The notes beneath the pieces are model-generated. The model saw nothing but the letters and a program-made list of their open reading frames with translations, had not been told where the DNA came from and searched no databases. Of a stretch of 64,000 nt of DNA, positions 61,154-64,000 are shown in pieces; the first letter of the stretch is position 1; the number at the start of each line of letters is the position of its first letter. This stretch comes from Aliirhizobium smilacinae. Lineage in GTDB: Bacteria > Pseudomonadota > Alphaproteobacteria > Rhizobiales > Rhizobiaceae. The DNA is taken from NCBI RefSeq assembly GCF_006335145.1, contig NZ_VDMN01000008.1, positions 143,449 through 207,448 of the forward strand, read 5' to 3'. The translations under genes and the position numbers were made by a program.

Positions 61154-63643
61154 TCACGTGCCTCTCGGCTTCGCACGGCTTGTCGGATCCGCGTCCGCCG
61201 GATTTTCCGGCCATGGATGCCTGGGATATCGCCCCCGCATCTCTGCCCGCACATCCTTCCATGACCCCAACCAGAAGCCAGGAAGGTCGCGCGTCGTCTG
61301 GATCGGCCGATGTGCCGGCGAGGTCAACTCCAGAAGCAATGGTAATTTGCCGTTGGCGATCGACGGATGGGCCTTCAGGCCGAACAGTTCCTGGACGCGG
61401 ATGGTCAGCGCCGGTTCTTCGCCATCATACTGGATCGGATGGCGCTGCCCGGTCGGCGCATCGAAATGTGTCGGCGCCAGCCGGTTCATCATGTGCAGCA
61501 GATCGTGCGGCACCAGCGAACGCAAACCTTCCGTCAGGCTAGACGGTGAGATCGCGGCAAGACCGGACGTATTGCCTTGATAGGGAACGAACCAATCTTC
61601 GAGACGGGCGACAAGCGCATCGTCGCTCACATCGGGCCAGGGCTCGCCGAGCGAACGGTGAAGAAATCCCAGTCTTTCCTTGAACTGCAGTGCCTCCTTG
61701 GAAAACGGCAGGCTTTTCAGCCCGAACTCTTTGACCCCATCGGCCAATGCCCGTGCCGCCTGTTCCCCCATCGGTCTCGGTAGCGGCTTTTCGGCAAACA
61801 CGATCGCACCCAGCCGGGTGATCTGGCGGGCGCGGACCTGACGGCTTGCCGGTTCGAAGAAGCATTCATCGGTGGTCCGGATCGCCTCGCTCATTTCTTC
61901 TTCCACCTCGGAACGCGAGATTTCCGCTGCCGCCAGAATACGTGGCCGTGCCGCCCGTCCGGTCACATCGGCAATCACCAGCATCGAGGCTCCGGCCAGC
62001 CGTTCGGTGTCCGGCAGTTCGGCCCCGCGGCCATTGGCCATGATGAACCGCCCCTTGCCGCCGCGCTGCAGGGCGATCCGGTCCGGATAAGCATGAAGAA
62101 GAAGCCCGCCTGCCGAACCGCCGGCGCGCGATCTGCCCTTGTTCGGCAGGCTGTCGGCGATCCGGCCGGCAAGGCCGCGGCTTGCCTGAACCCTGTCGCC
62201 GCGATCGGCACGGAAACGGCGCAGTCGGTCGTCGAGATCGATGTCGGTTCCACCCAGGCCCTGCTCGGTCAGAAGCACCGCAAGTTCGCTCGCCTCCCGT
62301 CCCCTTCCGTCTTCGTCGGCACGAATGACCATGGCCGCCAGTCGCGGCGGCAGCGCCAGCTGGCGAATGAGACGGCCTCTTTGCGTCAGCCGGCCGTTAT
62401 CGTCCAATGCACCGAGCAGAACCAGCAGGTTACGCGCCTCGGCAAAGGCAGGGCCGGGGGGCTGATCGAGAAAGGCGAGTGCCGTCGGATCGGTCACACC
62501 CCAATGGGCAAGGTCAAGGACAAGGCCTGACAGATCGCTTGCCAAAATCTGTGGTGGGGTAAACGCCGGCAGTGCCGCCGTCTGTCCCGCGTGCCACAGC
62601 CTGATCGCGATGCCCGGCGCCGTTCGCCCGGCGCGGCCCGCCCGTTGATCGGCTGAAGCCTGGGATACACGCACCGTCTCCAATCTCGTCATGCCGGTCG
62701 ACGGTTCGAAGACCGGCAGGCGTTGCAATCCACTGTCGATAACGATCCTCACCCCGTCGATGGTGATCGATGTCTCGGCAATCGAAGTCGCCAACACGAT
62801 CTTGCGCGTATCCGCCGCCGCGGGCTTGATCGCGAGGTCCTGTTCCTGCTGCGAAAGATTGCCGTAAAGCGGCGCGATGACGGTCCCGGTGCCGAGGCGG
62901 CCCTGCAGGCGCTCGACGACCCGCCTTATTTCCGCCTGTCCCGGCAGGAAGGCGAGGATGGACCCGTCTTCGCTGCGATGGGCCTCCTCGATCGCGCGCG
63001 TCACCGCGTCCTCGATCCGCTCCTGCGGCCCCCGGTCATGATAGCGGATCTCGACGGGAAAACTACGACCCTCGCTTTTGATTACGGCCGCACCGTCAAG
63101 CAATGTGGAAATGCGATCCGTATCGAGCGTTGCCGACATGACCAGAATGCGAAGATCTTCGCGAAGCGCCGACTGTGTATCGAGAGCCAGCGCCAGTCCG
63201 AAATCGGCGTCGAGCGAGCGTTCGTGGAATTCGTCGAAGATCACGGCTGAAACACCGCTCAGCTCGGGATCGTCGAGGATCATGCGGGAAAATACCCCTT
63301 CAGTGACCACCTCGATCCGCGTCGCCTTGGAAATCCGCGTGTCGAGCCGCATCCGATAACCGATCGTCTGCCCGACATTCTCCTTTATAAGTGTTGCCAT
63401 GCGCGATGCAGCTGCCCGCGCTGCCAGCCGGCGCGGTTCGAGCAGGATGATCTTTCCCGTGCACCAGGGCTCTTTGATCAGTGCGAGCGGCACCATCGTC
63501 GTTTTGCCGGCGCCCGGTGGCGCGGAAAGCACGACACGCTCGTCTTTTCGAAGGGCGGACGTAAGATCGCTCAGCACCTCTATAATAGGGAGCGAAGAAT
63601 CTGTTCCGATCTTCGGCGTCTCGTTTCCGGACCTGCTTTCCAT
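61154..63643 (-). CDS. hrpB: ATP-dependent helicase HrpB
   Basis: DEAH-box helicase of the HrpB group; cellular role is poorly known. The 829-aa product has Walker A VLSAPPGAGKTTMVPLALIK near residue 37, a DEFH box in VIFDEFHERSLDADFGLA near 135, SAT in ILVMSATLDTDRI, and the QRAGRAGR motif ASADQRAGRAGRTAPGIAIR. The C-terminal HrpB domain occupies about residues 600-829. ATG 63643 (MESRSGNETPK) is chosen on family length; ATG 63682 is an alternative and neither has a strong ribosome-binding site. Confidence 0.92.
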   Translation of the reverse strand: MESRSGNETPKIGTDSSLPIIEVLSDLTSALRKDERVVLSAPPGAGKTTMVPLALIKEPWCTGKIILLEPRRLAARAAASRMATLIKENVGQTIGYRMRLDTRISKATRIEVVTEGVFSRMILDDPELSGVSAVIFDEFHERSLDADFGLALALDTQSALREDLRILVMSATLDTDRISTLLDGAAVIKSEGRSFPVEIRYHDRGPQERIEDAVTRAIEEAHRSEDGSILAFLPGQAEIRRVVERLQGRLGTGTVIAPLYGNLSQQEQDLAIKPAAADTRKIVLATSIAETSITIDGVRIVIDSGLQRLPVFEPSTGMTRLETVRVSQASADQRAGRAGRTAPGIAIRLWHAGQTAALPAFTPPQILASDLSGLVLDLAHWGVTDPTALAFLDQPPGPAFAEARNLLVLLGALDDNGRLTQRGRLIRQLALPPRLAAMVIRADEDGRGREASELAVLLTEQGLGGTDIDLDDRLRRFRADRGDRVQASRGLAGRIADSLPNKGRSRAGGSAGGLLLHAYPDRIALQRGGKGRFIMANGRGAELPDTERLAGASMLVIADVTGRAARPRILAAAEISRSEVEEEMSEAIRTTDECFFEPASRQVRARQITRLGAIVFAEKPLPRPMGEQAARALADGVKEFGLKSLPFSKEALQFKERLGFLHRSLGEPWPDVSDDALVARLEDWFVPYQGNTSGLAAISPSSLTEGLRSLVPHDLLHMMNRLAPTHFDAPTGQRHPIQYDGEEPALTIRVQELFGLKAHPSIANGKLPLLLELTSPAHRPIQTTRDLPGFWLGSWKDVRAEMRGRYPRHPWPENPADADPTSRAKPRGT

Positions 63644-63850
63644 ATAGACTGACTTTCGATCTCTCTGCGCATCTCCACCCATCGATGCGATGAGGCGCTG
63701 CCACGCTCGAATGCCATATCAGCGGCAGACATTATAGTCAGTAACGGCCTGTCTTCGATGTGCTGAAAATCTATGCGTGCCCGTAATTTAAGCTGTGAGC
63801 ACTACCCCGCATGGCATTGGAGAAAAATGACATTTTTTTGAAAATCGCTG

Positions 63851-63880
63851 TTGACTCAATCGGGCGGTCGGATCTATAAC
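63851..63880 (+). promoter_or_regulatory. Probable rRNA operon promoter
   Basis: TTGACT at 63851-63856 and CTATAA/TATAAC at 63874-63880 are near-consensus -35 and -10 boxes with 17-18 bp between. The sequence resembles rhizobial rrn promoters. The ~170 bp before it (63644-63840), between hrpB and the promoter, hold no recognisable gene. Confidence 0.7.
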
Positions 63881-64000
63881 CCGGTCACTGACGAGGGCGG
63901 CGGCGCTGCTAGCGACGATGACCTTCGTTCTAAAGAAAACCACGAAAGATTGGCGGAAGCTGATTGAGACCGGGCTTCCGGTTTGGTCTCGAGGGCGACG
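63881..64000 (+). other. Probable leader of an rRNA operon (16S beyond window)
   Basis: GC-rich leader GTCACTGACGAGGGCGGCGG followed by a segment with GAGACC/GGTCTC (about 63967-63991), a perfect 6-bp inverted repeat. No 16S sequence is reached before position 64000; the assignment rests on the strong promoter and its resemblance to rhizobial rrn leaders. Confidence 0.5.

Overview
The window is oriC-proximal core chromosome of an alphaproteobacterium, almost certainly a member of the Rhizobiaceae (Agrobacterium/Rhizobium/Neorhizobium type). Evidence is the gene order hemE-[oriC]-ppsR-maf-aroE-coaE-dnaQ-secB, the run ahcY-HPr-EIIA-hprK-chvG-chvI-pckA, the redox pair actR/actS, trpFBA-accD-folC, and rhizobial families such as DUF1402, DUF2852 and DUF2628. 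I see no insertion sequence, prophage, CRISPR array, toxin-antitoxin pair or defence island. The regions of most interest are noncoding.

Layout. 1-959: the 5' part of hemE (reverse) and an intergenic region with DnaA boxes, clustered GANTC sites and an AT-rich tract, read as the chromosomal origin. 960-8537: ppsR-maf-aroE-coaE-dnaQ forward with overlapping stops and starts, secB and an FxsA gene reverse, then a second overlapping block (Tim44-like, mltA, smr, XRE regulator). 8.7-15.9 kb: gyrB, a nitroreductase, phaZ, DUF2852, a YgjP-like metalloprotein and a lipoprotein cell wall hydrolase. 16.2-21.2 kb: trpF-trpB-trpA-accD-folC. 21.2-21.8 kb: a gene-free stretch rich in stem-loops, a candidate structured RNA. 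21.8-33.8 kb: a reverse operon divL, tsaE-amgK fusion, murU, addB, addA, trxA. 34.0-39.4 kb: ahcY behind a perfect palindrome, then HPr, EIIA, short HprK and chvG/chvI. 39.8-43.8 kb: pckA, arfB, alkB and a GT87-type membrane protein. 43.8-50.6 kb: coaA-hisE-hisF-hisA-hisH-DUF2628-hisB reverse, then hslV-hslU forward. 50.8-57.6 kb: DUF1402, cytochrome P450, a hydantoinase-like protein and malate synthase G. 57.6-63.7 kb: an L,D-transpeptidase, mmcB between two copies of a short repeat, actR/actS and hrpB. The last 150 bases look like an rRNA operon promoter and leader, with 16S expected just past the window.

Themes. Replication and segregation signals cluster here: oriC, three strong and two weak parS-like sites, and dnaQ, gyrB and addAB. 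Cell-envelope genes recur (mltA, cell wall hydrolase, murU/amgK, L,D-transpeptidase, chvG/chvI). Central carbon control is concentrated around ppsR, the PTS-like relay, pckA, phaZ and glcB. Start codons were adjusted where a ribosome-binding site or family length argued for it. Functions come from motif recognition, without database searches.
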